A stretch of 64,000 nucleotides of DNA from assembly GCA_900538765.1 (NCBI GenBank), contig UQAB01000006.1:20747-84746 (forward strand). The letters run 5' to 3'. Positions within the stretch are counted from its first letter, which is position 1. The number at the start of each line of letters is the position of its first letter. Shown one piece after another: positions 25,486 through 33,537 of the stretch. This DNA is from an uncultured Azospirillum sp. Its GTDB lineage: Bacteria; Pseudomonadota; Alphaproteobacteria; RF32; CAG-239. Made by a program: the position numbers and the translations under genes. The notes beneath the pieces are model-generated. The model did no database searches, had not been told where the DNA came from, and was given only the letters and a program-made list of their open reading frames with translations.

Positions 25486-26053
25486 CATCTCTCCAATTCT
25501 GTAAAATCAAGGTTGGCAATCGTTTTTGCCATTTTTCACCCTCTGCTTCAAAATGTATCAATTTTGGCATTTTAACCTGTGGCACAAGCCAAAATGCGAT
25601 AATTGTCTTTTTCTTTTGCTCGTGAACGAGGAATGAAACTCCATGCGAACGGTAAATAAATCGCAACCGGACACCTTTGGCTTGTTCATACAGAGCCGGT
25701 GTCATCCGTTTATTGCGAATGCGCTTTGGGATAGACTCGGTCGGAATGGCGAGCCAAAACCCGTTTGGCGAACGAATGACCGAGGAATACTCAAAACCCT
25801 CAAGGATTTTCTCGGCCTTGGTGTAAACAACTCCCGCCGCGCTAACGCTGTTTTTGCTTTTAGGGTACACATCACCACGCCAAGTGTTGGCAAGCCTGCC
25901 GCCAAGACCGGCGTTTTTAACTTGAGCCCGCAGAGATTGTTTCAAGCCGTTTGTCGCGGTTTTGACGCCATAAGTCACCGCTTTGGCGCAATTCTGATAC
26001 TCTTTTTCAAGATATTCCCTCAAACTGCCTTCCAATGCCGCTTTCATACGCAT
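25478..26053 (-). CDS. DUF6441-like head-tail/minor tail protein
   Basis: 191 aa. Features include GLGGRLANTWRGDVYP (~residues 49-64), a middle WLAIPTESIPKRI and a basic RMTPALYEQAKGVRLRF. These fit DUF6441, a phage protein family found between head-tail joining and tail genes. It overlaps its neighbours at both ends (10 bases upstream, 8 downstream), so it is translated in the structural operon. Its precise job in the virion is not known. Confidence 0.65.
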   Translation of the reverse strand: MRMKAALEGSLREYLEKEYQNCAKAVTYGVKTATNGLKQSLRAQVKNAGLGGRLANTWRGDVYPKSKNSVSAAGVVYTKAEKILEGFEYSSVIRSPNGFWLAIPTESIPKRIRNKRMTPALYEQAKGVRLRFIYRSHGVSFLVHEQKKKTIIAFWLVPQVKMPKLIHFEAEGEKWQKRLPTLILQNWRDDE

Positions 26054-26337
26054 ATCAAATCACAACTCCACACCAGTTTGTGAATATCTCTAACAGGCTC
26101 CGAATGTACGGCATAGGTTTCCTCTGCGGTTTCAATTTTATCGCCGATTTTAAGTTCCGGCGCGTCGGAAATCCTTATTCTTGCCCGATGAGTTTCGGAG
26201 TGGGCGTTGATAAACCCCACTCCAATTACTTCATCTGGTTCATTTAGGATTATCCGAACACTCCGGTTCTTAAACATCGCCGGTGTTCCCAACCTGTTGA
26301 ACAGGCTGTCCACCGCCATTTTCATCGGATTTGCCAT
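26044..26337 (-). CDS. Head-tail joining protein, gpFII-like
   Basis: 97 aa, small and beta-rich, with MFKNRSVRIILNEPDEVIGV and ISDAPELKIGDKIE, as in the lambda FII connector family. It would join the filled head to the tail. CGGAGA precedes the ATG. The start lies inside the previous gene (68-base overlap), which is unusually large but preserves both frames. Confidence 0.65.
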   Translation of the reverse strand: MANPMKMAVDSLFNRLGTPAMFKNRSVRIILNEPDEVIGVGFINAHSETHRARIRISDAPELKIGDKIETAEETYAVHSEPVRDIHKLVWSCDLICV

Positions 26338-26497
26338 TGTTGTCTCCGCTCAATTGAGGTGTTGGCTTTTTCAAACCCTCGGCAAAACCAAGGGCGATAA
26401 GCCGTTTTGCTTCGTTTTCACTAATGTCGCAAACCGTATTCGGAGCGACCTGTTTGCCTTTACCAACCACCAATGTGATTAACGCCTTGATTTTCAT
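26270..26497 (-). CDS. Small phage head protein (DUF7210-like)
   Basis: 75 aa from the ATG at 26497, which follows a GGGGG ribosome-binding site; the longer upstream frame overlaps the capsid gene and is not coding. It begins MKIKALITLVVGKGKQVAP and continues DISENEAKRLIALGFAE, a compact motif seen in small phage proteins after the major capsid gene. The C-terminus is Gly/Asn/Gln-rich. It occupies the lambda FI position; function unknown. Confidence 0.6.
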   Translation of the reverse strand: MKIKALITLVVGKGKQVAPNTVCDISENEAKRLIALGFAEGLKKPTPQLSGDNNGKSDENGGGQPVQQVGNTGDV

Positions 26498-26508
26498 GTC
26501 GCCCCCAA

Positions 26509-27537
26509 TTAACCAACGGTTACACACATAGAAGCATTCGGACGATACGGAACGACCAACGGTGCGGATTGTAGCAACAACCACCGAACACTCGGGTCTT
26601 CTTCCAACCAAGACTTGGTAAAATACCGATTGGCCGTCCAGTTGGCTTTCTCATCGTGGATAGCGCCATAGCAGCGTGTTCCTTCCAAACCCTCACGAGA
26701 ACCAAGCAGAACCGTCTTTTCCGGCAACAGCTTGGTCGTAGCCCCGGCATCATTAATATAAGTGTCGTTATAGACCCAAATATCAAAATCGCCGATAGAG
26801 CCGACATTGCGGGCTTTGGCATCTTCTGACCTTAAGACAGGATCAATGGCCAGGGAGTTGCTTGTTCCGCGGCGAATGTCCAAGTATTTCTGCACGGTTT
26901 CGTTAGAGCGGAAGATTTTCCAAGCTTGCGGATCCATCACTACAGTTTTGGCAACCACGCCGGATTTATCCTGAATGGTAATCGCCCAATCTTCCAAATC
27001 ATCCACCGGATTAACCCCAGAACTATCCCACGTAGCGCTACTCGCCAAAGCCTTAGTCAAAGCCTCATCTCTGCCAAAATTAACCGTTTGCGCCGGATAA
27101 CCGTCTCCTGAAACCACTACTTTGCTGGTACGCAGGATTTCTGCCGCCATAACTTCCTCACGGCGGGTCAAATTGTCCAACTGGTCTTTAAGATGAGTGG
27201 CAAGAGCTCGTTCATACCGCTGAGCCGGAGCCAAAGAGCCGCCGATAGTCTCACCGGCAACGCGTTTATAGGGAATATTGGCATCAAAGCGGCGCTTGTC
27301 CTTAACATACGCCGGTTTGAACGATTTGGTCTGATATCCGCCGCCGTCAACAACTTTGCCCGGCAACAGCGGAGACACAAACGGCGAAATGCGCGGTTTG
27401 CTGTCGGTCACATCAAAAAAGATTTCCTCTTTATCAGAGGTTTGAACATTCGGGAAGAATGTATCAAGTAAAAAAGAAGGCGGTGTATGCAACCGTTCCA
27501 CCACCTTTGACAACACTTGAGTTGAAAAAATATCCAT
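26509..27537 (-). CDS. Major capsid protein, lambda gpE family
   Basis: 342 aa, the normal size for gpE-type HK97-fold capsid proteins. Recognisable parts are SFLLDTFFPNVQTSDKEEIF (~residues 21-40), KDKRRFDANIPYKRVAGE and the C-terminal RYFTKSWLEEDPSVRWLLLQ. It forms the icosahedral shell and follows the gpD-like decoration gene, as in lambda. A short ribosome-binding site (GAAAGGCA) lies upstream. Confidence 0.9.
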   Translation of the reverse strand: MDIFSTQVLSKVVERLHTPPSFLLDTFFPNVQTSDKEEIFFDVTDSKPRISPFVSPLLPGKVVDGGGYQTKSFKPAYVKDKRRFDANIPYKRVAGETIGGSLAPAQRYERALATHLKDQLDNLTRREEVMAAEILRTSKVVVSGDGYPAQTVNFGRDEALTKALASSATWDSSGVNPVDDLEDWAITIQDKSGVVAKTVVMDPQAWKIFRSNETVQKYLDIRRGTSNSLAIDPVLRSEDAKARNVGSIGDFDIWVYNDTYINDAGATTKLLPEKTVLLGSREGLEGTRCYGAIHDEKANWTANRYFTKSWLEEDPSVRWLLLQSAPLVVPYRPNASMCVTVG

Positions 27538-27553
27538 TTATTTGCCTTTCTGA

Positions 27554-27925
27554 TTAATAAGGTTGGTTGTTTTTAATAAAAATGCTCTTGGCACGAAGAG
27601 TGTCAACCAGTCCGGCAACCGTGTATCCCTCGCCAACACTTAACGCTGCACTGTTAAATTCGCCGGACAGATACACCACAGCCTGTTTATCTTCTGCGGA
27701 AGCATCGACCGTTTCCGCCAAAATACCATAGACATCCTTAGAACCATCTGTTGCCGCCGATGTACAGCTGGTGCATTTCCCGCTGGCAGTAATTTTTCCT
27801 AAAATTGCTCCTCGTTCAAATTTGCCACCGGTAATTGTGGCAAGTATGGATACTCTCGGAAACTCTCCCGCAAAAAGGTTATCTGCTGTTGTCGAGCCTT
27901 GATCTGTAAATCCTTGTATTGTCAT
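27554..27925 (-). CDS. Head decoration protein, lambda gpD family
   Basis: 123 aa with the gpD pattern: DQGSTTADNLFAGEFPRVS near the start, then TITGGKFERGAILGKIT and VYGILAETVDASAEDKQAVV. It trims and stabilises the expanded capsid. It sits between protease/scaffold and capsid genes, in lambda order, 3 bases after the protease stop. Confidence 0.85.
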   Translation of the reverse strand: MTIQGFTDQGSTTADNLFAGEFPRVSILATITGGKFERGAILGKITASGKCTSCTSAATDGSKDVYGILAETVDASAEDKQAVVYLSGEFNSAALSVGEGYTVAGLVDTLRAKSIFIKNNQPY

Positions 27926-27928
27926 GTC

Positions 27929-28237
27929 TTACTCCCTAACAAAAGAGGCGATACGCTGAGCGACTGCCTCGGGTGTTTCATCCATTGGTTCAATAGATGG
28001 CGATATATCCGGATTTTTAACTGTCGCCATCGCTTTTTCAAAGTCCGTTGTTTTGGCGAAACTTGGAATAGAGTCCAATATTTCCAAAATATCGGTTGCA
28101 TCCAAATCTGTCTTGGCCAAAAGAATTTGCGCCGTAGCTTCCTTTCCTTTGGAAATGTCGGCGGCAAAAACTTTGACCATGCGCTCTCGTTCTGTCTGCC
28201 GAATTTCCTCGGCATTAATATTTATTGTGTCATTCAT
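27929..28237 (-). CDS. Nested scaffold protein from an internal start (Nu3-like)
   Basis: 102 aa, in frame with the protease from codon 265. The ATG at 28237 is preceded by AAGGAG with 9 bases between, far better than the ribosome-binding sites of many main starts here. The product (MNDTININAEEIRQTERERM and onward) is the helical C-terminal part. This matches the lambda C/Nu3 arrangement, where the scaffold shares the C-terminus of the protease. Confidence 0.75.
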   Translation of the reverse strand: MNDTININAEEIRQTERERMVKVFAADISKGKEATAQILLAKTDLDATDILEILDSIPSFAKTTDFEKAMATVKNPDISPSIEPMDETPEAVAQRIASFVRE

Positions 28238-29029
28238 GAATGTTTTCTCCTTATTAAAGTCTGCGATTATTCCCTCAAAAGAGGCTAAACCGTCCGCCAG
28301 ACCGGAACGAACGGCTGATTTTCCAACCGAAACATCGCCTGCACCAAATTTTTCCACCACATCAACAGCCGTAATACCGCGATTACGCGCCACTTTGGCA
28401 ATAAACACCTCAGCCAACTCATCAACGCGTGCTTGAATCTTGGCTTTACCTTCTTCGGTGTTGATATTCGGACGTTTGTTAGGGCTTTGCGAGGACACAA
28501 TCTCTATTGTTTTATCCTCGTCATCCTTTTCAAAAATGGAAACGACACCGATAGAACCCAAAATAGCTGTATCCGCCGCCAAAATCTTGTCACAAGCCGA
28601 GGCAATCCAATAAGCACCGGAACAACAAGCTCCTGAAGCGTACGCAATAATGGGCTTTGTGCCTCGTGCCTGATAAATCATATCAGAGAGCTCGGAACAT
28701 CCGTTTACTTCACCACCCGGACTGTCAATATCAAGCAAAATTCCTTTAATATTAGGGTTTTGCACCGCTTTATTAAAGTCTTGTGCAAGTAATTCGTAAG
28801 AGGTTGCGCCGCAAATCCGTGTCATTAAATTGGCATACCGAAACAAAGGCCCGGACACTTTAATAACAGCAACGCCGTCTCTAATTGAGGCGGCGTTAGC
28901 ATCTTTCATATCTTTGCCCATCTCACGGGCTATGGCGTCACAAGTTTTGCGATTTTCCCTCGCTATCTCCGCCATCGTTCCCATCATCTCCGGAGTTATC
29001 GCCCAGATTGTTTTGTTGAGTATTTTCAT
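27929..29029 (-). CDS. Capsid maturation protease with C-terminal scaffold, lambda gpC family
   Basis: 366 aa. An S49/ClpP-fold protease domain (~45-250) shows GILLDIDSPGGEVNGCSEL and the serine region YASGACCSGAYWIASACD, then ILGSIGVVSIF. The last ~100 residues are a helical scaffold-like tail. An internal in-frame ATG with a strong ribosome-binding site would make this tail separately, as Nu3 is made from lambda C. It overlaps the portal gene by 92 bases. Confidence 0.88.
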   Translation of the reverse strand: MKILNKTIWAITPEMMGTMAEIARENRKTCDAIAREMGKDMKDANAASIRDGVAVIKVSGPLFRYANLMTRICGATSYELLAQDFNKAVQNPNIKGILLDIDSPGGEVNGCSELSDMIYQARGTKPIIAYASGACCSGAYWIASACDKILAADTAILGSIGVVSIFEKDDEDKTIEIVSSQSPNKRPNINTEEGKAKIQARVDELAEVFIAKVARNRGITAVDVVEKFGAGDVSVGKSAVRSGLADGLASFEGIIADFNKEKTFMNDTININAEEIRQTERERMVKVFAADISKGKEATAQILLAKTDLDATDILEILDSIPSFAKTTDFEKAMATVKNPDISPSIEPMDETPEAVAQRIASFVRE

Positions 29030-30434
29030 TTATCAATCCCATTTCCTTAAGTTTATTCTTTTCCCGAACCCGCTGCTCAACGACTTCCTCCCAATCCAAA
29101 CCTTGAGAAGCGCACTCGTTTTCAAGGGTTGAAAGCCCAATCTCCATGCGAAGTTGACAGGCTTGCGCCTCTTTGACGGGATCAACCCAACCTCTGCCGG
29201 GACCTATCCATTTGCAACGGGTGTAAGCGTAACGGTTTGCATAAAAATCGGGAGCGTCCACCAAGCCCTTGTTGACCATTTCCTCAAGCCACAGCTCATA
29301 AACAGGTGTAGCCCAATAATCCGCCAGCCATTGCCGCCGACCGTTAAAATACCGCCAAGCCTCCAAAAGTGCCGACCTTGCCGAAGAGTAGTTGGTTTTG
29401 GAAAAGTCCTTTAACAGCAATTCATAAGGAATATTTAATCCTGTGCCGATATGCCGAAGCAGATTCTCTACAAAACTTCCGTATGCTGAATTCGGACGAG
29501 ATGGCGTAAACGGTGCGACCTTGTCCCCGGGGAAGATTGGGATGATGGAGCCGCCCTCAAGCTTAACCTGCCAGTCTTTCTTGGCGTTCAGGTAATCATC
29601 GCTTGAACCGCCAAACAGCTCGTTAAGTTCTTCACCGCCCATCGGTGTTTCAATAAAAGCGGCAATCATCGCGTTGACAATAGCGGCTTGAAGTTCCGAC
29701 CGCTCATAGTGGTCAAGCATCTTAAACATCGGCATAATCGAGGAAAGAATGGGCTTGCCTCTCGTTTGCCCGATGCGGTTGATGTCATGAACGTGCAAAA
29801 TCCGCCGTCTGCCAAATGATGTAAAAGCCGAAACACGCTCCCATTGCAGGGATGTCAACCAATAGTCGCCCGGATGCTCTTTTAAAATATGATAGGCAAT
29901 CGGCGCGCCAAACTTGTCAATCTCGACACCACCGCGTAATGTTTTTGTATCGGTGCTGTTGTTCGGATTGGAAAGTCTATCCGGCTCAATAAGCTGGATG
30001 GCGGTCGAGACCGAACGATCGGGTAGCCACAAAACCAACGCCAACGCTTCACCGTTAATCATGCATGATTTAAAAATCTGTGTTGTTAATCCGTGAAAAT
30101 TAAGATTTTTACCCGCGTCACAGTTAAATGTCTCCGCCCAACTCCGCCATAAACCCTCAACTTTGGCTTGCCATTCTTCTTCCCATTCTTTGGTTTTGCC
30201 CAACAGCTTATAATCAGGTTTGGCGGATAGGCGAAAGCCCGTGCCGACAATGTTATCCGCAAGGGTTTGCATTGCTCCGCTGGCAATTCCGTGATTGCGG
30301 GATAAATCGCGCGAACGCGCTACCATCGTCGAGAGTTCCGGTAATAAATCGCTATCCGCCGAACCGCGTCCCGGTTGCCACGAGGCAATCTCTCGCAAAG
30401 TCTGCGATGCCGCTTTATGTGATGTGTCTGTCAT
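28938..30434 (-). CDS. Portal protein, lambda gpB family
   Basis: 498 aa from the ATG at 30434 with AGGA upstream. Typical gpB segments: LREIASWQPGRGSADSDLLP, ARSRDLSRNHGIASGAMQTL and DNIVGTGFRLSAKPD near the N-terminus, and NIPYELLLKDFSKTNYSSAR in the C-terminal half. The C-terminus is Asn/Gly/Asp-rich. It forms the dodecameric DNA entry ring bound by terminase. A terminator and an unrelated 102-codon gene separate it from gpW. Confidence 0.9.
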   Translation of the reverse strand: MTDTSHKAASQTLREIASWQPGRGSADSDLLPELSTMVARSRDLSRNHGIASGAMQTLADNIVGTGFRLSAKPDYKLLGKTKEWEEEWQAKVEGLWRSWAETFNCDAGKNLNFHGLTTQIFKSCMINGEALALVLWLPDRSVSTAIQLIEPDRLSNPNNSTDTKTLRGGVEIDKFGAPIAYHILKEHPGDYWLTSLQWERVSAFTSFGRRRILHVHDINRIGQTRGKPILSSIMPMFKMLDHYERSELQAAIVNAMIAAFIETPMGGEELNELFGGSSDDYLNAKKDWQVKLEGGSIIPIFPGDKVAPFTPSRPNSAYGSFVENLLRHIGTGLNIPYELLLKDFSKTNYSSARSALLEAWRYFNGRRQWLADYWATPVYELWLEEMVNKGLVDAPDFYANRYAYTRCKWIGPGRGWVDPVKEAQACQLRMEIGLSTLENECASQGLDWEEVVEQRVREKNKLKEMGLINENTQQNNLGDNSGDDGNDGGDSEGKSQNL

Positions 30435-30445
30435 GTTTTTCCTAT

Positions 30446-30473
30446 AAAAAAAGCCCAACGATTAAGTTGGGCT
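30446..30473 (-). terminator. Terminator between the 102-aa cargo gene and the portal gene
   Basis: A perfect 8-bp stem AGCCCAAC/GTTGGGCT with a 6-nt loop, followed by a T-run on the - strand. It lies 12 bases before the portal ATG. Confidence 0.88.
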
Positions 30474-30492
30474 TGAAAATAATTAAATATGA

Positions 30493-30801
30493 CTATTCTA
30501 AATCAAATAACTGACGAATATCATTGGATACTTTATACATAGTATTCCCTCTAACTCTGATCAATTTCATTAATTTATTTGAATCATCTAAAATTATAAA
30601 AAGTACGTTGTCAGAAGATGTTAATAAGCCGGAAGATGATAACTTACCTTGTAAATTTACGCCTTTGCAGAAAATTGTAGACGTAGTGCTATCTTCAATG
30701 TAATCAGTACTTTCATTTTCTAGAAATTCTTTTACATCCTCTAGTCTTACATTGTAATCATCATCGTCATCCAATCTAAAGGTTATTATATATTTACTCA
30801 T
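30493..30801 (-). CDS. Unknown small acidic protein, candidate moron
   Basis: 102 aa, AT-rich, not recognised. It starts MSKYIITFRLDDDDDYNVRL and is acidic with predicted beta strands (NVLFIILDDSNKLMKLIRV) and no membrane helix. The start resembles phage or defence-associated small proteins of the form 'KYIITFxL', but that is only a pattern. GAGGAT lies 7 bases before the ATG. It has its own promoter (30835-30863) and terminator, and is wedged between gpW and portal, which are adjacent in lambda. It is an independent expression unit. Confidence 0.65.
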   Translation of the reverse strand: MSKYIITFRLDDDDDYNVRLEDVKEFLENESTDYIEDSTTSTIFCKGVNLQGKLSSSGLLTSSDNVLFIILDDSNKLMKLIRVRGNTMYKVSNDIRQLFDLE

Positions 30802-30834
30802 TTTTTAATCCTCAGTTAAATTAAAACTAAAGTT

Positions 30835-30863
30835 TATATAGTTAATAGAATCTTAACACGCAA
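30835..30863 (-). promoter_or_regulatory. Promoter of the 102-aa cargo gene
   Basis: On the - strand TTGCGT is followed by a 17-bp spacer and TATATA. The -35 box touches the stop of the gpW gene, so the promoter came with the insertion. Confidence 0.55.
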
Positions 30864-30865
30864 GT

Positions 30866-31102
30866 TCAGAAGCAAATTTTTATCATTTTTCTCCTCCCAA
30901 CAGGTTGTCCCTCAGCCGCCGCAATCTGCGACTTAAGGCTTGAGATATAGGCTTCCAACGCAGTTCGGCTCGTTTGATTGTAGGTCACAGAGCCGAAATT
31001 CCCCACATTGACCGAGACTTCTTTTGTTCCGGTCAACAATTGGTGGTACGCATCTTCAGCCTCAATAAGCCTGATTTTTAGTGTTTTGATATCTACAGCC
31101 AC
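30866..31102 (-). CDS. Head-tail connector, gpW family
   Basis: 78 aa. The gpW pattern is clear: LKIRLIEAEDAYHQLLTGTK then a beta hairpin (VSVNVGNFGSVTYN) and a second helix (ALEAYISSLKSQIAAAEGQ). It binds the portal after packaging and lets the tail attach. It overlaps the large terminase gene by 10 bases. Confidence 0.85.
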   Translation of the reverse strand: MAVDIKTLKIRLIEAEDAYHQLLTGTKEVSVNVGNFGSVTYNQTSRTALEAYISSLKSQIAAAEGQPVGRRKMIKICF

Positions 31103-33030
31103 GGGTCATTCACCTTTGTTTGTTGCATTTGTATAAAACGCGCCGGTTTCTTTTTAGGCTTAGCTTCTGGCGTAGTCGGAATCAGAGCCTCTAACTCTTG
31201 CCAACCTTTCTCGCTCATTCGGTCTAAACCGTAAATAGCCGCGCCGGCACGGGCGTAAACTCGGCAATCCAACGCTTCGTTGCGCCGTAACGGATCTTTC
31301 TCCCAGACAGATTTCGGATAGCCATTGCTGATTTTGATAACTTGTCGTTCCGAAGTCAGTTGTTTAAAATACTCCTCGGCATACTGCGGAAAGTGGCATT
31401 GCCCAAAAATGGACGCATCCTCGCCGACACGCTCCATTTTTAACCACCGATATAGTTCGGTCTTAATCACGGGACCAGAAACATTCCACACCTTTAAGCC
31501 TTTCTTTTTCGTGTCAGCTTTGGATGTAGAAAGGAGCATCGCCGTGTCTCGGCTTTGCCCTTTAATCGCCACCACCGTGCGCGGTTGGCTCGCTTTTGCA
31601 CCGCCACCGCCCCAAACCGCTTGGCTAAACTGCCGCACAAACGAATAAACATCTTGTGTCGCATAGCCTGAGTCCACGCACATCACCCGTATCGGCAGCG
31701 TGATGCCGCTTTCATGCGGATAATCCCGATTAAGCACGTTTTCCAATTGTTTCCACACTTCGGGTTTGGCGGTGTCGCCATCAAGCACGAAATATTCCAC
31801 CGACCAACTTTGTTTATTGCGTCCCCAAGCCGCAACCTCGCACTCAATGCGGTCTTTCTGAATGTCCACGCCAGCGGTTAAGAATAATCCGCCCATCGGA
31901 ATTGTACCGATTGGATAAGTCTCGCGTTTTTCATACAGGCGTTGCCATTCAGGGGCATCACTCTCTGCCTCGTACGTTTCACCAAGAATAGTGTTGCGAA
32001 ACCCTTGCGTTAAACTCGGGTTCGTTTTGGTTTTCTCAAAAATATCAACGCACTCTTTCCATGAGAGCCACCCCACAGGGGAGTAAAGCGAGGAAAGATG
32101 GTATCCCGCCGTCAAGCCATCGCTTGGCGCGGTCGCTTGCCAATGACCGTTCGCCAACATCTGTGTTTTGTAATGTTCACCAATCAGTTTGCCGCAATGA
32201 ACGCACTCGTACTGGGCTTTGCCGTCTTCGGCACGGATTTGCGCCCATTCCAATTTTTGAAACCCACCGCAATAAGGGCACGGCACAAAATAATACCGCT
32301 TGTCGGAGTTCTCAAACTCACGTTCAATGTTTGACAAGCCTTTAATAGTCGGCGTGGAAACCAAAAATATCTTCTTGCGCTTGCTAAACGTTGCCGTGCG
32401 CCGTTCCGCCAGCAATATCGGATCACCTTCGCCGTCAATATCCTGCGGATAACCATCAATCTCGTCCATAAACAAATAACGCGCAGGCATGGAACGCAAT
32501 CCCACCGCCGAGTTTGCGCCGGTCATCACCAAAACGCCGCCCTGAAAGTCTTTGGAAAGGATAGTATTGCCTTTGTCCCTTGCTCGTGGAGAGCTGACAA
32601 TACCTTTTAACGCCGGACAATCCTCAATCAGCGGATCTATACGCTGGCGCGAATTACGTTTAGCCATTTCCACCGTGGGCGATACCGCCATAATCGGACC
32701 AGGTGCTTTATGCATAATGTAACCGAGCCAGTTGTTGCCGCACTCGGTGCCGCCAATTTGTGCGCCTTTCATAAAGACAACCTTTTGAATTGGGCTTTTA
32801 GGCGATAGATTATCCATAATCTCCCGCAAATAAGGCGTGCGAGCTGTCCGCCATCGCCCTGGTTCGGAAGCGGATTTTGAAGACAACACCCGATACTCGT
32901 CCGCCCAGTCGGAAACCGACATGTAGCTGTCCGGTTCAACGCCCCGAAAGAACTCATCCTCAATATAGCTTGCCACCTCAAAGTTCTCGGTCAAGGAGGT
33001 CTCTGCTTTCGGATAGAAGTTTTCGGACAT
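31093..33030 (-). CDS. Terminase large subunit, lambda GpA family
   Basis: About 645 aa. ATGs at 33036 and 33030 are both possible; a GGTG is better spaced for 33030. The ATPase P-loop variant is KGAQIGGTECGNN (~residues 87-99) and Walker B is RYLFMDEIDGYP. A zinc site (CPYCGGFQ ... CVHCG) and the C-terminal nuclease region (GLFLTAGVDIQKDRIE, CVDSGYATQDVY) follow. GpA enzymes cut at cos sites and drive DNA into the head, so this phage probably has cohesive ends. It overlaps the small terminase gene. Confidence 0.92.
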   Translation of the reverse strand: MSENFYPKAETSLTENFEVASYIEDEFFRGVEPDSYMSVSDWADEYRVLSSKSASEPGRWRTARTPYLREIMDNLSPKSPIQKVVFMKGAQIGGTECGNNWLGYIMHKAPGPIMAVSPTVEMAKRNSRQRIDPLIEDCPALKGIVSSPRARDKGNTILSKDFQGGVLVMTGANSAVGLRSMPARYLFMDEIDGYPQDIDGEGDPILLAERRTATFSKRKKIFLVSTPTIKGLSNIEREFENSDKRYYFVPCPYCGGFQKLEWAQIRAEDGKAQYECVHCGKLIGEHYKTQMLANGHWQATAPSDGLTAGYHLSSLYSPVGWLSWKECVDIFEKTKTNPSLTQGFRNTILGETYEAESDAPEWQRLYEKRETYPIGTIPMGGLFLTAGVDIQKDRIECEVAAWGRNKQSWSVEYFVLDGDTAKPEVWKQLENVLNRDYPHESGITLPIRVMCVDSGYATQDVYSFVRQFSQAVWGGGGAKASQPRTVVAIKGQSRDTAMLLSTSKADTKKKGLKVWNVSGPVIKTELYRWLKMERVGEDASIFGQCHFPQYAEEYFKQLTSERQVIKISNGYPKSVWEKDPLRRNEALDCRVYARAGAAIYGLDRMSEKGWQELEALIPTTPEAKPKKKPARFIQMQQTKVNDPWL

Positions 33031-33487
33031 ATTCATCAAGCACCGTTATTGTTTTGTGTTCATCGGTCTCCAATTCCGCCGCAATCAAAGCACCATAGCG
33101 TGTCGGAAACGAAATAAACAAATCCCGTAGCGAGCGGCCGAGGTTAAAAGCGTGCGTTCCTGCCTTTTTGCGGTCAATTGTTTCTCCTGTTATCATTTTG
33201 AGTTTGGCTTTAGCAAGCATCGCCCGATAATAAATATCTGCGGTTTTGGCTTGCTGAAAACTGGACATTCCGGCTTTTGGAGTTTCGGTTGCTCCCTCAA
33301 AAAGCGGATCAGCTTTGCGGCTTTTGGCGGGATCGGTGTTCATAAACCATTCTTTGTTGGCCTCGTCAACGTCAATCTTGCCATCCGCCGTTTTATGGAT
33401 ACGTCCCGAACTAATCGCTGTTTGCACCGCGTTCAGCCGCACACCACGCATTCTGGCATATTCCCTGAGTGATACTTTTTGCCCCAT
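32978..33487 (-). CDS. Terminase small subunit
   Basis: 169 aa. The N-terminal helix-turn-helix (VSLREYARMRGVRLNAVQTA, residues ~5-24) is followed by KTADGKIDVDEANKEW and a helical C-terminal part, in the style of phage Nu1/DNA-packaging proteins. It would recognise cos and recruit the large subunit. It directly precedes and overlaps the large subunit gene and is the first gene of the late block after the DUF262 insertion. Confidence 0.82.
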   Translation of the reverse strand: MGQKVSLREYARMRGVRLNAVQTAISSGRIHKTADGKIDVDEANKEWFMNTDPAKSRKADPLFEGATETPKAGMSSFQQAKTADIYYRAMLAKAKLKMITGETIDRKKAGTHAFNLGRSLRDLFISFPTRYGALIAAELETDEHKTITVLDEYVRKLLSESRDLLDREL

Positions 33488-33499
33488 GTTTTGTTTCTG

Positions 33500-33531
33500 T
33501 AAAAGTAAAGGCCCAGATAATTCTGAGCCTC
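33500..33531 (-). terminator. Terminator between the DUF262 gene and terminase
   Basis: A 9-bp stem AGGCTCAGA/TCTGGGCCT with one G-T pair, followed by TTACTTTT on the - strand. It lies directly after the DUF262-HNH gene. Confidence 0.7.
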
Positions 33532-33537
33532 TTTAGA

